A DNA stretch of 54,449 bases, taken from assembly GCA_017303975.1 (NCBI GenBank), contig JAFLBG010000021.1, positions 1-54,449 of the forward strand, written 5' to 3'. Positions within the stretch are counted from its first letter, which is position 1. Each line of letters starts with the position of its first letter. The stretch is from Bacteroidota bacterium (lineage in GTDB: Bacteria > Bacteroidota > Bacteroidia > JAFLBG01). Positions 35,541-44,408 of this stretch are shown here, piece by piece. The position numbers and the translations under genes were made by a program. The notes under the pieces were generated by a model, which saw only the letters and a program-made list of their open reading frames with translations, had not been told where the DNA came from and did not search any database.

Positions 35541-38108
35541 ATGTTAAAACATTTTTTACTTCTAATTTTTGCTGTTGCAGTAAACACCACTAATTACGCT
35601 CAACTATTTTCAAAAAAGAAAAAACAACCGGCAAAGGATGCTAAAGCTGTAGTTACAAGTACTGCAAGCACTTCGTCTACTGCTACAAAAACTATTGCAG
35701 AAACAATAAAAAAATGCAGAAAGATAGAAGGCTTGTTTACCCTGTATCAAGATTCGGCTGCAGGAAATACGTTTTTGTTGGTTAAAAAAAATCAATTGGA
35801 TAAAGAATATATCTTTTTTAGCCACACTACAGATGGTGTATTGGCTGCAGGGCATTTTAGAGGAGCGTTTTCTGAAAGTAAAATATTTAAGCCCAAAAAA
35901 TATTTCAATAAAATTGAATTTGAAATTCAAAATACAAACTACTACTTCGACCCTAAAAACCCAATTAGTAAGGCTGCTAATGCCAATATAAGCAATGCTA
36001 CATTGGCTGCTCAAACAATAGTAGCCGAGGATAAAGAAAAAGGTGAATATTTAATAAAATCAGACGATTTGTTTTTGAGCGAAGCCTTCCGTCAGGTAAA
36101 ATATACTGCACCTACAGGGTTTTTCTCTTTAGGTTCATTAAGTAAAGAAAAATCAAAATATGTTTCTATAAAGTCGTATCCGGCAAATACAGATATAGTT
36201 GTTGAATATGTATATGACAATTCCTCTCCTACTGTTCGTGGTGGACTTGATATTGCAGACGACCGATATGTTTCAATTAAAGTTCAGCACAGTTTAATTG
36301 AAGTACCATCCTCTAACTTTAAACCAAGGTTAGACGACCCTAGAATTGGATACTTTACAGAACGAGTTAATGACATGACGACCCGAAATGCTACCAACTA
36401 CCGCGATGTAATTAGCAGATGGCATTTAGAGAAAAAAGATAAAGATGCTTTAATTTCAGAACCGGTAGAACCTATTGTATGGTGGATAGAAAACACAACT
36501 CCGATAGAATATAGAGAAACCATAAAAACGGCAGGATTAAGATGGAACGAGGCATTTGAGAAAGCCGGCTTTAAAAATGCAATAGAAATACGTATTCAGC
36601 CAGATACCGCAGATTGGGATGCTGGAGATATCAGATACAATGTATTGCGTTGGACATCTTCTCCACAACCCCCATTTGGCGGTTATGGTCCATGTTTTGA
36701 CAATCCACGTACCGGACAAATTATTGGTGCTGATATTATGTTGGAGTACATTTTTATAACCAATAGAGTACGGTTAGATAAACTATTTAACGATGCTCCT
36801 ATTGGTATGATGGATGAATTGCTTAACAATACACACAATGAAAATTTTTGCATGTTAAATGATTATATGCACGAGTCTAATTTGTTTGGACAGCAGGTTT
36901 TAGCTGCTACTGGCGCTACTGCCGAACATGAAAAGGAATTGATAAAAGAATCAATTTATTATTTAGTGCTGCACGAAATGGGGCACACGCTAGGATTGAA
37001 TCATAACATGATGTCAAGCCAATTAAATTCGATTGAGAATATTAATAAAAAAGAAATTACCGAAACAATAGGATTGACGGGGTCGGTAATGGATTATCCT
37101 GCCGTAAATATTTCGCCAGATAGAACGAAACAAGGTAACTATTACACTACTAAACCTGGGCCCTATGATAAATGGGCAATAGAATACGCCTACTCTGTTG
37201 GTTTAGATGATGAAGAAGCGGAGAAAAAACGATTGAATGATATAGCCTCTCGTTCTACCCAACCTGAATTGGCATTTGGAAATGATGCAGATGATATGCG
37301 CAGTTCCGGCTCGGGGATAGATCCTCGCATCAATGTTGGAGATATGAGTAGCGATGCAATTACGTATGCATCTTCACGAATGGACTTGTGCAATTCCCTT
37401 ATTCCAAAGCTAAAAGCTAAGTATTCTCAAACAGATAAATCTTACCAAGAGTTGAAAAATGCGTATGGTTTAGTAATGAATGAATATTCAACTTCTTCTG
37501 CAGTTATATCTAGATACGTTGGCGGAGTTTATATAGATAGAGCTTTTGTTGGTCAAACTGGTGCAAAACAACCTTATACACCGGTATCATATGCAGATCA
37601 AAAAAGAGCAATGAAAGCATTGGTAAATGGCATTTTTAATGGGAATACATTTAAATCGCACCAGTATTTATACAACTACCTGCAAACACAACGCAGAAGC
37701 TTCGACTTTTTTGGAACTACAGAAGATCCGAAGTTGCATCAAATTGTATTAAATGTTCAGTTAAATACTTTGGTACATTTTTTTAGTCCAAAAGTGTTAA
37801 AAAGAATTACTGACAGTGAATTGTACGGGAACACCTATAAGTTAGGAGAGGTTTTTACTGATTTAACTTCCGGTATTTTCAGTGCTAGTAATACAAATAC
37901 CTTTGCTCAGAATTTGCAGGTAGAATATACTGATTATTTACTTATGGTTATGGACAATCAATCTAGATACGATAATATTACAATTGCCACGATTTATAAT
38001 CAACTAAAAACTATTGAGAAGAATATGAGTACCTACAGTGGCGGAAGTAAAGCCACTAATCAGTTAATTGCTTACAAAATAAAAACCTATTTTGATAAAA
38101 GAGGATAA
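35541..38108 (+). CDS. Exported zinc metalloprotease (DUF5117/DUF4953 type)
   Basis: An 855-residue protein with a signal peptide (cleavage near NYAQ), a Ser/Thr/Ala-rich linker, and then the domain series of the Bacteroidota 'zinc-dependent metalloprotease' family. A short DUF5118-like element around KKCRKIEGLFTLYQD and a DUF5117-like beta domain (~90-290) precede the protease domain. That domain holds the metzincin motif HEMGHTLGLNH starting at about residue 478 and the Met-turn-like SVMDYPAVNIS soon after. The C-terminal ~300 residues are helical. It is probably periplasmic or cell-surface; substrates are unknown. The zinc ligands are intact. Confidence 0.9.
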   Translation: MLKHFLLLIFAVAVNTTNYAQLFSKKKKQPAKDAKAVVTSTASTSSTATKTIAETIKKCRKIEGLFTLYQDSAAGNTFLLVKKNQLDKEYIFFSHTTDGVLAAGHFRGAFSESKIFKPKKYFNKIEFEIQNTNYYFDPKNPISKAANANISNATLAAQTIVAEDKEKGEYLIKSDDLFLSEAFRQVKYTAPTGFFSLGSLSKEKSKYVSIKSYPANTDIVVEYVYDNSSPTVRGGLDIADDRYVSIKVQHSLIEVPSSNFKPRLDDPRIGYFTERVNDMTTRNATNYRDVISRWHLEKKDKDALISEPVEPIVWWIENTTPIEYRETIKTAGLRWNEAFEKAGFKNAIEIRIQPDTADWDAGDIRYNVLRWTSSPQPPFGGYGPCFDNPRTGQIIGADIMLEYIFITNRVRLDKLFNDAPIGMMDELLNNTHNENFCMLNDYMHESNLFGQQVLAATGATAEHEKELIKESIYYLVLHEMGHTLGLNHNMMSSQLNSIENINKKEITETIGLTGSVMDYPAVNISPDRTKQGNYYTTKPGPYDKWAIEYAYSVGLDDEEAEKKRLNDIASRSTQPELAFGNDADDMRSSGSGIDPRINVGDMSSDAITYASSRMDLCNSLIPKLKAKYSQTDKSYQELKNAYGLVMNEYSTSSAVISRYVGGVYIDRAFVGQTGAKQPYTPVSYADQKRAMKALVNGIFNGNTFKSHQYLYNYLQTQRRSFDFFGTTEDPKLHQIVLNVQLNTLVHFFSPKVLKRITDSELYGNTYKLGEVFTDLTSGIFSASNTNTFAQNLQVEYTDYLLMVMDNQSRYDNITIATIYNQLKTIEKNMSTYSGGSKATNQLIAYKIKTYFDKRG

Positions 38109-38364
38109 GTTTTTCTTTCGTAGTTCAATTAATAAACTGCAAAATTGCACTAGTTAGCGTAGTAATTAATAGCATAAACCATAAATAAGCAATTGGAAAA
38201 TACAACTAGCTACAACTAAGGATTCGTAAGGCTTTTAGTGTTATGAATAAGTACGGAAGCTTTACTAATGCTAAATTGGGGTTACGCTTATAAAATCAGA
38301 TAGTGCGCTTTTTTAAAAGCTTCTACTATCTAATTACCTTTAAAAGATATTCTGAAGACAAACT
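38109..38364. other. Non-coding gap between the metalloprotease and YfhO-like genes
   Basis: These 256 bases lie between convergent genes and hold no credible gene. An imperfect hairpin spans 38298-38331 (outer arms AGATAGT/ACTATCT, inner GCTTTT/AAAAGC). It has no proper U-tract and could be a weak terminator for either gene. The rest is featureless to my reading. Confidence 0.4.
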
Positions 38365-40887
38365 CTAACTGTTATTTTCTTGTGCTTTAAACACTTTTAT
38401 ACCGGCAATAGCCCCAAATCCAATTAAAAGTATGAAAGATGTTAGTGCAACAGTTTCTCCTAATTGTACTTCTTTCGACTCAAATTTGAACTCTATTTTA
38501 TGTGCTCCTTTTGGAACAAATAGGCCTCTTAAAACATAATTAGCTTTAAAGTGTTCAACGGGTTTGCCATCAATGAAGGCATTCCAACCACTAGGATAAT
38601 ATATCTCAGAAAAAATAGCAACACCATCGCTTGTATTAGTAGAAGAATACACTAAATTATTCGGTTGATACGATTCTAATTTAATTGAAGCATTCGAGCT
38701 ACTGATAACACCTTTGGGTAATTGAGATTCAAAATCTTTCGTAACAATGGCTTCTTTCTTAGGATTGAAATCTGTCATTGCAAAAATTTCAGAATCTGCG
38801 CTTGCAACAATTTTGTAAGTATCTACAAACCATGCAGCACCTAATCTGTAGGGATTTACAAGCGGTTCAGCATCCGGATTAAATATCAAATATTTCATAT
38901 TTAACATATTTAAAACGCCTTGTTCCGAAAAAGTTTTATTTATGCTCGAATCCGTTGGATTTGTTTGTAGTGTATTTTTTATGTTTTCAATATTTCTATC
39001 AATGTGGTAGTCTATCAGCTCTTGGTATTTTTTTAGTTTTGCAGCATGATATCCTCCAATTGATTTGTGATAATAAGAAGTACTGGCATCGTTAAATGTA
39101 CTTACTGCAATGTTTAGCACTCTGTAATCAAGCTCAGTATCTTTAAGAATTTCTGCCGATGCTTTTGTAAGTTTAAACGGATTGGTCATTTCTGTCTTTG
39201 TCACAAAGCTTTTATCGTTTAAATATCTTTTATTTACATTCCACAAATCAACAAAAACAATAAATAGAATTGTTGCAATAATATATTTTCGTTCTACTTT
39301 AAATCGTACAGAAAAGAATATTACCAATCCGGCAATAATCAGCAACCCTAGACTACGCAGTACATCTGCCTTGAAAATGTTTATGCGTGCAAGTGCTATG
39401 TTTTGCAAAAATTCGTCAGCTACTTCTTTAGAGTTGCTCTTGGCAATCTGCATGTACATTTCTTGCTTTTCGCTTTGTTTTAAAAAATCATTGAATGATT
39501 CGGGAGCCATGTAAAACAACACACACAGCAGCGAAAAACCTCCAAATACGTATATGAAAAGCCTATTGTAAGGAATCGTTTTTTTGAATACTAATAATTT
39601 ACCATTGTTTTTTAGCTCTACTAAAAGCTTATCCAGTGCTAAAACCGCTAATAGAGGAATACAAAACTCTGCAATTACCAATATCATGGTAACACTTCTA
39701 AACTTATTGTAAGCAGGGAAATAATCAATAAATAGTTCGGTAAGAAAGAAATTTTTTCCCCAACCAAGCAAAATCGATAGCAGCGTACCCGCAACCAATA
39801 CCCATTTAAAGTAACCGTCAATAATAAAAATACCAAGAACAAATAGTACCAATACTACTGCGCCCACATAAACGGGGCCTGATGTAAAAGGTTGTTCTCC
39901 CCAATACCTATCAGATTGCGCTACATATTCCTTAAACTGGCTTGAAACGCCTTTTAAATCTTTTGAATCTTGCCCTATATAACCGCTTGCACCGCCTTTA
40001 AAATCGGGAACTAAAAAGGTAAATATTTCGCCAATACCATAACTCCATTGTGTTATATAGTCTTTGCTTAGTCCGGTAGATTTGTTTTGGTTGTTAAACG
40101 TAAGCTCCGATTGACCTCTGGTAGAATGTTTTGCGTAGGAATACGTTGCAATCATATTGGTAGCATTATTACCTAACGCAATGAGTACACCACCAACACA
40201 AATAGAAACAACAATTGCAAAATGTTTGTATAGTTTTTGAGGAATAACTTCTGCTATAAAATAACCAACAAAAAACAGGATCAAGAATATTCCGAAATAG
40301 TAAGTAATTTGGACGTGATTACACGATATTTCAAGTGCGAAAAACAGAGCAAATAGAAAACCTCCTATCCAATATTGTTTTCTAAACAAAAGAATGATAC
40401 TGGCAACAAGAGGCGGCATATAGCCGATAGCATGCGCTTTGGTAATATGTCCGGCTTCGAGAATAACCAAGAAATAGGAAGAAAAAGCAAACGCTACTGA
40501 TCCCAATACACCAAGCCATGTATCAATTTTAAGCACACACATTAAAATATAAAACCCAAGTAAGTAGATAAAGAAAAACCATGCCGGTTGCGGAAGAAAT
40601 GCCCCAAATGCCCTAGCTACATATTTTATAAAATTATATTGATACTGAGGCGTAATCTGGTATGTAGGCATACCACCAAACATAGCGTTTGTCCAAAAAG
40701 TTTCTTTGTGATTTGCTTCTCTGTAATCTTTCAGCTCTTTGGACATGCCAATTACACTTACAATATCACCTTGTTTAATCGATTTACCTTTGAAAAAAAT
40801 AGGCTTGAAATAAATAATTGTAATAAGTAAGAAAAATACTACCGCAATAAAATGAGGCAATAACTTTTTTAGAAAGTTGTTTTGCAT
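38365..40887 (-). CDS. YfhO-family polytopic membrane protein
   Basis: An 840-residue membrane protein. A first transmembrane helix (~12-30) is followed by a lumenal loop with KGKSIKQGDIVSVIGMSKEL and WTNAMFGGMPTYQ, typical of the Bacteroidota YfhO branch. About ten further helices (~90-545) precede a C-terminal extracytoplasmic domain (~560-805) and a final helix (~810-830). Near the end, FSEIYYPSGWNAFIDGKPVEHFKANYVLRGLFVPKGAHKIEFKF is the family signature. YfhO proteins of Gram-positives take part in glycosylation of lipoteichoic acid and are GT-C-like; in Bacteroidota the role is unproven. It is monocistronic or leads into the DUF4834 gene's strand. Confidence 0.87.
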   Translation of the reverse strand: MQNNFLKKLLPHFIAVVFFLLITIIYFKPIFFKGKSIKQGDIVSVIGMSKELKDYREANHKETFWTNAMFGGMPTYQITPQYQYNFIKYVARAFGAFLPQPAWFFFIYLLGFYILMCVLKIDTWLGVLGSVAFAFSSYFLVILEAGHITKAHAIGYMPPLVASIILLFRKQYWIGGFLFALFFALEISCNHVQITYYFGIFLILFFVGYFIAEVIPQKLYKHFAIVVSICVGGVLIALGNNATNMIATYSYAKHSTRGQSELTFNNQNKSTGLSKDYITQWSYGIGEIFTFLVPDFKGGASGYIGQDSKDLKGVSSQFKEYVAQSDRYWGEQPFTSGPVYVGAVVLVLFVLGIFIIDGYFKWVLVAGTLLSILLGWGKNFFLTELFIDYFPAYNKFRSVTMILVIAEFCIPLLAVLALDKLLVELKNNGKLLVFKKTIPYNRLFIYVFGGFSLLCVLFYMAPESFNDFLKQSEKQEMYMQIAKSNSKEVADEFLQNIALARINIFKADVLRSLGLLIIAGLVIFFSVRFKVERKYIIATILFIVFVDLWNVNKRYLNDKSFVTKTEMTNPFKLTKASAEILKDTELDYRVLNIAVSTFNDASTSYYHKSIGGYHAAKLKKYQELIDYHIDRNIENIKNTLQTNPTDSSINKTFSEQGVLNMLNMKYLIFNPDAEPLVNPYRLGAAWFVDTYKIVASADSEIFAMTDFNPKKEAIVTKDFESQLPKGVISSSNASIKLESYQPNNLVYSSTNTSDGVAIFSEIYYPSGWNAFIDGKPVEHFKANYVLRGLFVPKGAHKIEFKFESKEVQLGETVALTSFILLIGFGAIAGIKVFKAQENNS

Positions 40888-40945
40888 GTTACTTCGATTT
40901 GAATTTGATTGAAGGTTAATTTCTTTAGAATTGAACGACTGTTGA

Positions 40946-41134
40946 CTATTTTATTTCTTCGTAATCTACATATTCATCATCGCTTGCTTTGGAACTAGAT
41001 GTACCTTGCGGTTTACCAGAGTTTGTATTGAAAAACGGACCTTTAGGACGCCCTGAATTTTTACCCATAGTAAAGCTTTCGTATATTTTCCAAACAATCC
41101 AAGCCACCAATATTGTATAAAATAAATCTCTCAT
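40946..41134 (-). CDS. DUF4834-like small membrane protein with DnaK-like tail
   Basis: From ATG 41132-41134 the protein has 62 residues; an in-frame TTG at 41206 would run 24 codons into what looks like the shared promoter region with dps. It has one transmembrane helix (DLFYTILVAWIVWKIYESF), then a Lys/Gly/Pro/Ser-rich cytoplasmic segment and a conserved acidic end DDEYVDYEEIK. This matches the DUF4834 family of Bacteroidota, function unknown. The last seven residues are identical to the DnaK C-terminus. It lies 58 bases upstream of the YfhO-like gene on the same strand and may be co-transcribed with it. Confidence 0.78.
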   Translation of the reverse strand: MRDLFYTILVAWIVWKIYESFTMGKNSGRPKGPFFNTNSGKPQGTSSSKASDDEYVDYEEIK

Positions 41135-41238
41135 ATTTTTTAAATAAACAGTGCTAAAAATACCTATTTTATTACTATTTAAACTATTTTTAGTAAAAAA
41201 TAACAATTACCTCAACAACTAACTTCTAAACCTAAACT

Positions 41239-41718
41239 ATGAGCAAAATTAATTCAATCGGACTTGATACCGGAAAATCAGCTAAGTTGGCTTCCTCATT
41301 AAATGAGCTTTTGGCAAATTATTCTATATTTTACCAAAATACAAGAGGCTATCATTGGAATATCAAAGGCGAAAAATTTTTCGAACTACACTTGAAATTT
41401 GAAGAGCTCTATAATGATTTACTTCTTAAAATTGATGAAATAGCAGAACGTATTCTTACGTTGGGTTATACGCCTTTCCATAATTATTCAGGATATAAAA
41501 AAGTTTCGAAAATTGTGGAAAGTAACGAGGTAAACGATGGAATTAAAGCAGTAAAAGACATATTAAACTCATTCAAAATAACAATCACGCTGCAGCGTAG
41601 TTTATTAAAATTGTCTGCTGATGCGGATGATGAAGGCACAAACGCTCTAATGAGTGATTATATTAGAGCGCAAGAGAAGCTTGTTTGGATGTATTCGTCT
41701 TTTCTTGACAAGAAATAG
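41239..41718 (+). CDS. dps: Dps-family ferritin-like stress protein
   Basis: A 159-residue four-helix protein that forms dodecamers, oxidises Fe2+ with peroxide and protects DNA. The intersubunit ferroxidase ligands have canonical spacing: H39, H51, D66 and E70 (YHWNIKGEKFFELHLKFEELYNDLLLKIDEIAE). There is no long basic N-terminal tail, so DNA binding may be weak or absent. It ends five bases from the convergent lipocalin-like gene. No obvious OxyR/PerR operator is visible upstream. Confidence 0.94.
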   Translation: MSKINSIGLDTGKSAKLASSLNELLANYSIFYQNTRGYHWNIKGEKFFELHLKFEELYNDLLLKIDEIAERILTLGYTPFHNYSGYKKVSKIVESNEVNDGIKAVKDILNSFKITITLQRSLLKLSADADDEGTNALMSDYIRAQEKLVWMYSSFLDKK

Positions 41719-41722
41719 TTTT

Positions 41723-42193
41723 TTATCTCACACTTAAGCTCGAAGAAACCTTAGAAGCTTTTTTGTTATAGGTTTCTGTTACTTTTTTACCTGAAGTAAA
41801 ATAGTACCATTCTATTTTATCATTGGTAACGTTGGAGTATATTTTTATAAATTTAGCAGGCTCTCCTTTGGCTGTTTTTGAAGGCAATGTCATTTCTATA
41901 CTGTTTCCATTTATTTTAAAATCACCTGTTAACACACCTCCATCACAACTATAGAAATAAGTATTGTCTTCACAAAACACATAACTATGTTTATCTTTTA
42001 TTTTTTCTCCGTCAATACCAACCGATTTGGTATTATCAATTACCCACTCTCCTACTATTTTTGTACTCTCTACTTCTTTGTTTGCAGCAACCTCTTTTTT
42101 TACTAATCCATTGGTTGCAAAAGAATAAAAAGATGCCATTGAACAACCAACAAAAGTTAAAAGGGCTTTTTTACTAAAAAGATTATTTGTCAT
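41723..42193 (-). CDS. Lipocalin-like exported protein, unknown function
   Basis: A 156-residue protein with signal peptide (hydrophobic core LLTFVGCSMASFYSFA) and a mature part of alternating strands: IVGEWVIDNTKSVG, HSYVFCEDNTYFYSC, GVLTGDFKINGNSIEMTL, FIKIYSNVTNDKIEWYYF. The 'GxW...F..dgt' pattern is that of the lipocalin-like domains frequent in Bacteroidota. Two cysteines (in VFCEDN and YSCDG) could form a disulfide. The final SSSLSVR is not a recognisable sorting signal. A perfect inverted repeat (42224-42241) lies in its upstream region. Function is not known. Confidence 0.65.
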   Translation of the reverse strand: MTNNLFSKKALLTFVGCSMASFYSFATNGLVKKEVAANKEVESTKIVGEWVIDNTKSVGIDGEKIKDKHSYVFCEDNTYFYSCDGGVLTGDFKINGNSIEMTLPSKTAKGEPAKFIKIYSNVTNDKIEWYYFTSGKKVTETYNKKASKVSSSLSVR

Positions 42194-42223
42194 ATGTTTC
42201 AGAGTTTGGGTGGTTGTACGGGT

Positions 42224-42241
42224 ATATCTAGAAATAGATAT
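42224..42241. promoter_or_regulatory. Inverted repeat upstream of the lipocalin-like gene
   Basis: ATATCTA-GAAA-TAGATAT, a perfect 7-bp inverted repeat with a GAAA loop, 30 bases upstream of the start at 42193. It may be an operator or a leader hairpin. It is AT-only apart from one C-G pair and may be chance. Confidence 0.3.
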
Positions 42242-42381
42242 GCTTTTTTGTAGATTTTATAAAAATAAACTCACGTTTTTTTGTAACCTTTTACGAAACT
42301 AGCTGACAATAACGCATTAGCAGATGTATCTATATAGTTAGTATCTTAGATAAACACTCTTTTTTTAGTAAATTAGATAAC

Positions 42382-43302
42382 GTGGCGAGTAAAAAAACAC
42401 TAATTGTATTGGTTGGACCAACAGCTGTTGGAAAAACTAAGCTTTCTATACAGTTGGCAAAAAAGTTTAATTCTGGAATTATTTCGGCAGATTCCAGACA
42501 GTTTTATTCAGAAATTTCGATTGGTACTGCAAAGCCAAGTAAAGAAGAACTTGCTGAGGTAACACATCATTTTATAAATAATTTATCAATTAATACCAAT
42601 TATACTGTTGGTGACTACGAGAAGCAATGTATTGATTTGATTGCTAAACTATTTTTGCAACACGATATTCTCTTCTTGGTAGGAGGTTCCGGACTTTTTG
42701 TGAATGCTATTTGTAATGGTTTGGATGAAATGCCCTCCGGAAATTTATTGATACGTGAAGAGCTAAACAATCAACTAAAAGAAAATGGTTTAGACCATTT
42801 GCTTGAAGAACTTAAAACACTCGACCCAATCTATTACCGAAAAGTAGATAAAGCCAATCCGCAACGAGTTATTAGAGCACTAGAAGTATGCAAATCTACC
42901 GGAATTGCATTTTCCTCTTTTCATAATAGAAATAGTATTGATAGGCCATTTGCTATAATTAAAATTGGCTTAAATACGGATAGAAAAACTCTCTATGAGA
43001 ATATAAACAGTCGTGTGGATATCATGATGCAAGAAGGATTGTTGGACGAAGTAAAAAGTGTACTGTCTTATAAGCACTTAAATTCCTTGCAAACCGTTGG
43101 TTATAAAGAACTTTTTGATTACTTAGACGGACTAACAACGCTGGAAAATGCGGTTGAACTTATTAAACAACACTCTAGAAATTTTGCGAAACGCCAACTA
43201 ACATGGTTCCGGAAAGACGCTGAAATAAAATGGTTCGAACCACAAAATCAGCAAGAAATAGAACAGTATATTTTGTCAAAACTAGAATTGAGAAAAAATT
43301 AA
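42382..43302 (+). CDS. miaA: tRNA dimethylallyltransferase
   Basis: A 306-residue enzyme that isopentenylates A37 of tRNAs reading UNN codons. The P-loop GPTAVGKT is at 12-19 and is followed by SADSRQFY (~35-42), VGDYEKQC (~73), GGSGLFVNAICNGLDEMP and QTVGYKELFDYLDG (~235-248). The C-terminal RNFAKRQLTWFRKD is the tRNA-contact signature. The start is a GTG at 42382; no upstream ATG is in frame. Its 3' end overlaps the convergent adaptor gene by four bases. Confidence 0.95.
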   Translation: MASKKTLIVLVGPTAVGKTKLSIQLAKKFNSGIISADSRQFYSEISIGTAKPSKEELAEVTHHFINNLSINTNYTVGDYEKQCIDLIAKLFLQHDILFLVGGSGLFVNAICNGLDEMPSGNLLIREELNNQLKENGLDHLLEELKTLDPIYYRKVDKANPQRVIRALEVCKSTGIAFSSFHNRNSIDRPFAIIKIGLNTDRKTLYENINSRVDIMMQEGLLDEVKSVLSYKHLNSLQTVGYKELFDYLDGLTTLENAVELIKQHSRNFAKRQLTWFRKDAEIKWFEPQNQQEIEQYILSKLELRKN

Positions 43303-44387
43303 AGCTGTTGTCCTGATTTAATTTTGGCTGTAGCAGTTACTCCTTCTACCACCTCAATATTTATACCATCAGACAATCCCGTTTTGATTTCCTTTTTGCT
43401 GTATTTGTCTTTAGATTCTTCTACCTCGATGTATGTTTTGTCATTTTCAAATAGCAATACGCTTTCCGGTACCGAGAGTACATTTTCTTTTTTCGCCAAA
43501 ATAATATCTGCATTGGCGCTGTATCCGGCTCTTAAAAACTGACTTGTTTTAGTTTTAACAGCAGCTTTAATTTGAAATTGAATGGCTCCATTATCTAACA
43601 CACCTTTAGGCGAAATATACTCTAGTTTTGCATCAAATTTTTCTGTTTCAATAGCACCAACAGTTAAAACCAAATCCATACCAGTTTGTAGTTTGCCAAC
43701 TTCCGATTCATCTACTTTCCCTTCAAAAATCATTTCGCCCATATCAGCTATAGATGCGATTGTTGTGCCTTCGTTAAACGTATTGCTTTCAATAACTGAA
43801 TTGCCTTCTTTTACAGGTACATCCAATAGCATGCCGGATATAGTAGATTTAATAAGCGTATTGGTTGCTTGTCCAGAGTTTTTAGTTACACCTTCTTTTA
43901 TTAATTGTAAGTTATTCTCTGCAGCAACCAGTTCTTCTTTTGCTGTATTATAGCGCAATTCAACTTGTAAAAAATCTGCATTGGATATTACTTGTTGTGT
44001 CATCAATTTTTTATTTCTATCGTACTCAACCACCACATTATCCAAGTTGATTTTAGCTTGATTAAGCCTATTTTCGGCATTATTTAGATTAATCATATTG
44101 GGAATAATTTTAATCTTCGCAATCACATCTCCTTGCTTTATGAGTTCGCCTGCTTGCACGTAAATTTTTTCAATTATACCCGAAACCTGAGGTTTTATTA
44201 AAATTTCTTTGCGGGGCAATATAGAACCTGTTGCCACGGTCTTTTTAATAATAGTAGCTATTGCAGGAGATATTGTATTATATACCACCGGGGGCTTTTC
44301 CGACTTTTTATATAAAAAATAAAAAGTCCAAATGAATGTCCCAATCAGTAAAAAAACTAATGCAAACTTTACAATTTTCTTAATCAT
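43299..44387 (-). CDS. Periplasmic adaptor (MacA/HlyD-like) of an ABC exporter
   Basis: A 362-residue membrane-fusion protein. One N-terminal transmembrane helix (~7-28) anchors a periplasmic part. A lipoyl half (ILIKPQVSGIIEKIYVQAGELIKQGDVIAKIK, ~62-93) leads into an alpha-hairpin (~95-165; LNNAENRLNQAKINLDNVVVEYDRNKKL) and a second lipoyl half (LIKSTISGMLLDVPVKEGNSV). Beta-barrel and membrane-proximal domains follow to the end. It is the last gene of an operon with two MacB-type permeases and an ATPase, 21 bases after the permease stop. It should link the inner-membrane pump to an outer-membrane channel, but no TolC homologue is encoded nearby. Confidence 0.9.
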   Translation of the reverse strand: MIKKIVKFALVFLLIGTFIWTFYFLYKKSEKPPVVYNTISPAIATIIKKTVATGSILPRKEILIKPQVSGIIEKIYVQAGELIKQGDVIAKIKIIPNMINLNNAENRLNQAKINLDNVVVEYDRNKKLMTQQVISNADFLQVELRYNTAKEELVAAENNLQLIKEGVTKNSGQATNTLIKSTISGMLLDVPVKEGNSVIESNTFNEGTTIASIADMGEMIFEGKVDESEVGKLQTGMDLVLTVGAIETEKFDAKLEYISPKGVLDNGAIQFQIKAAVKTKTSQFLRAGYSANADIILAKKENVLSVPESVLLFENDKTYIEVEESKDKYSKKEIKTGLSDGINIEVVEGVTATAKIKSGQQL

Positions 44388-44408
44388 TTTTGTTCTTTTT
44401 TTAAGTAA

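Noticed and set aside
38298-38331. Imperfect hairpin as an intrinsic terminator
   Set aside because: It has a large internal loop and no U-run on either side, so it is kept only as a remark in the gap entry.
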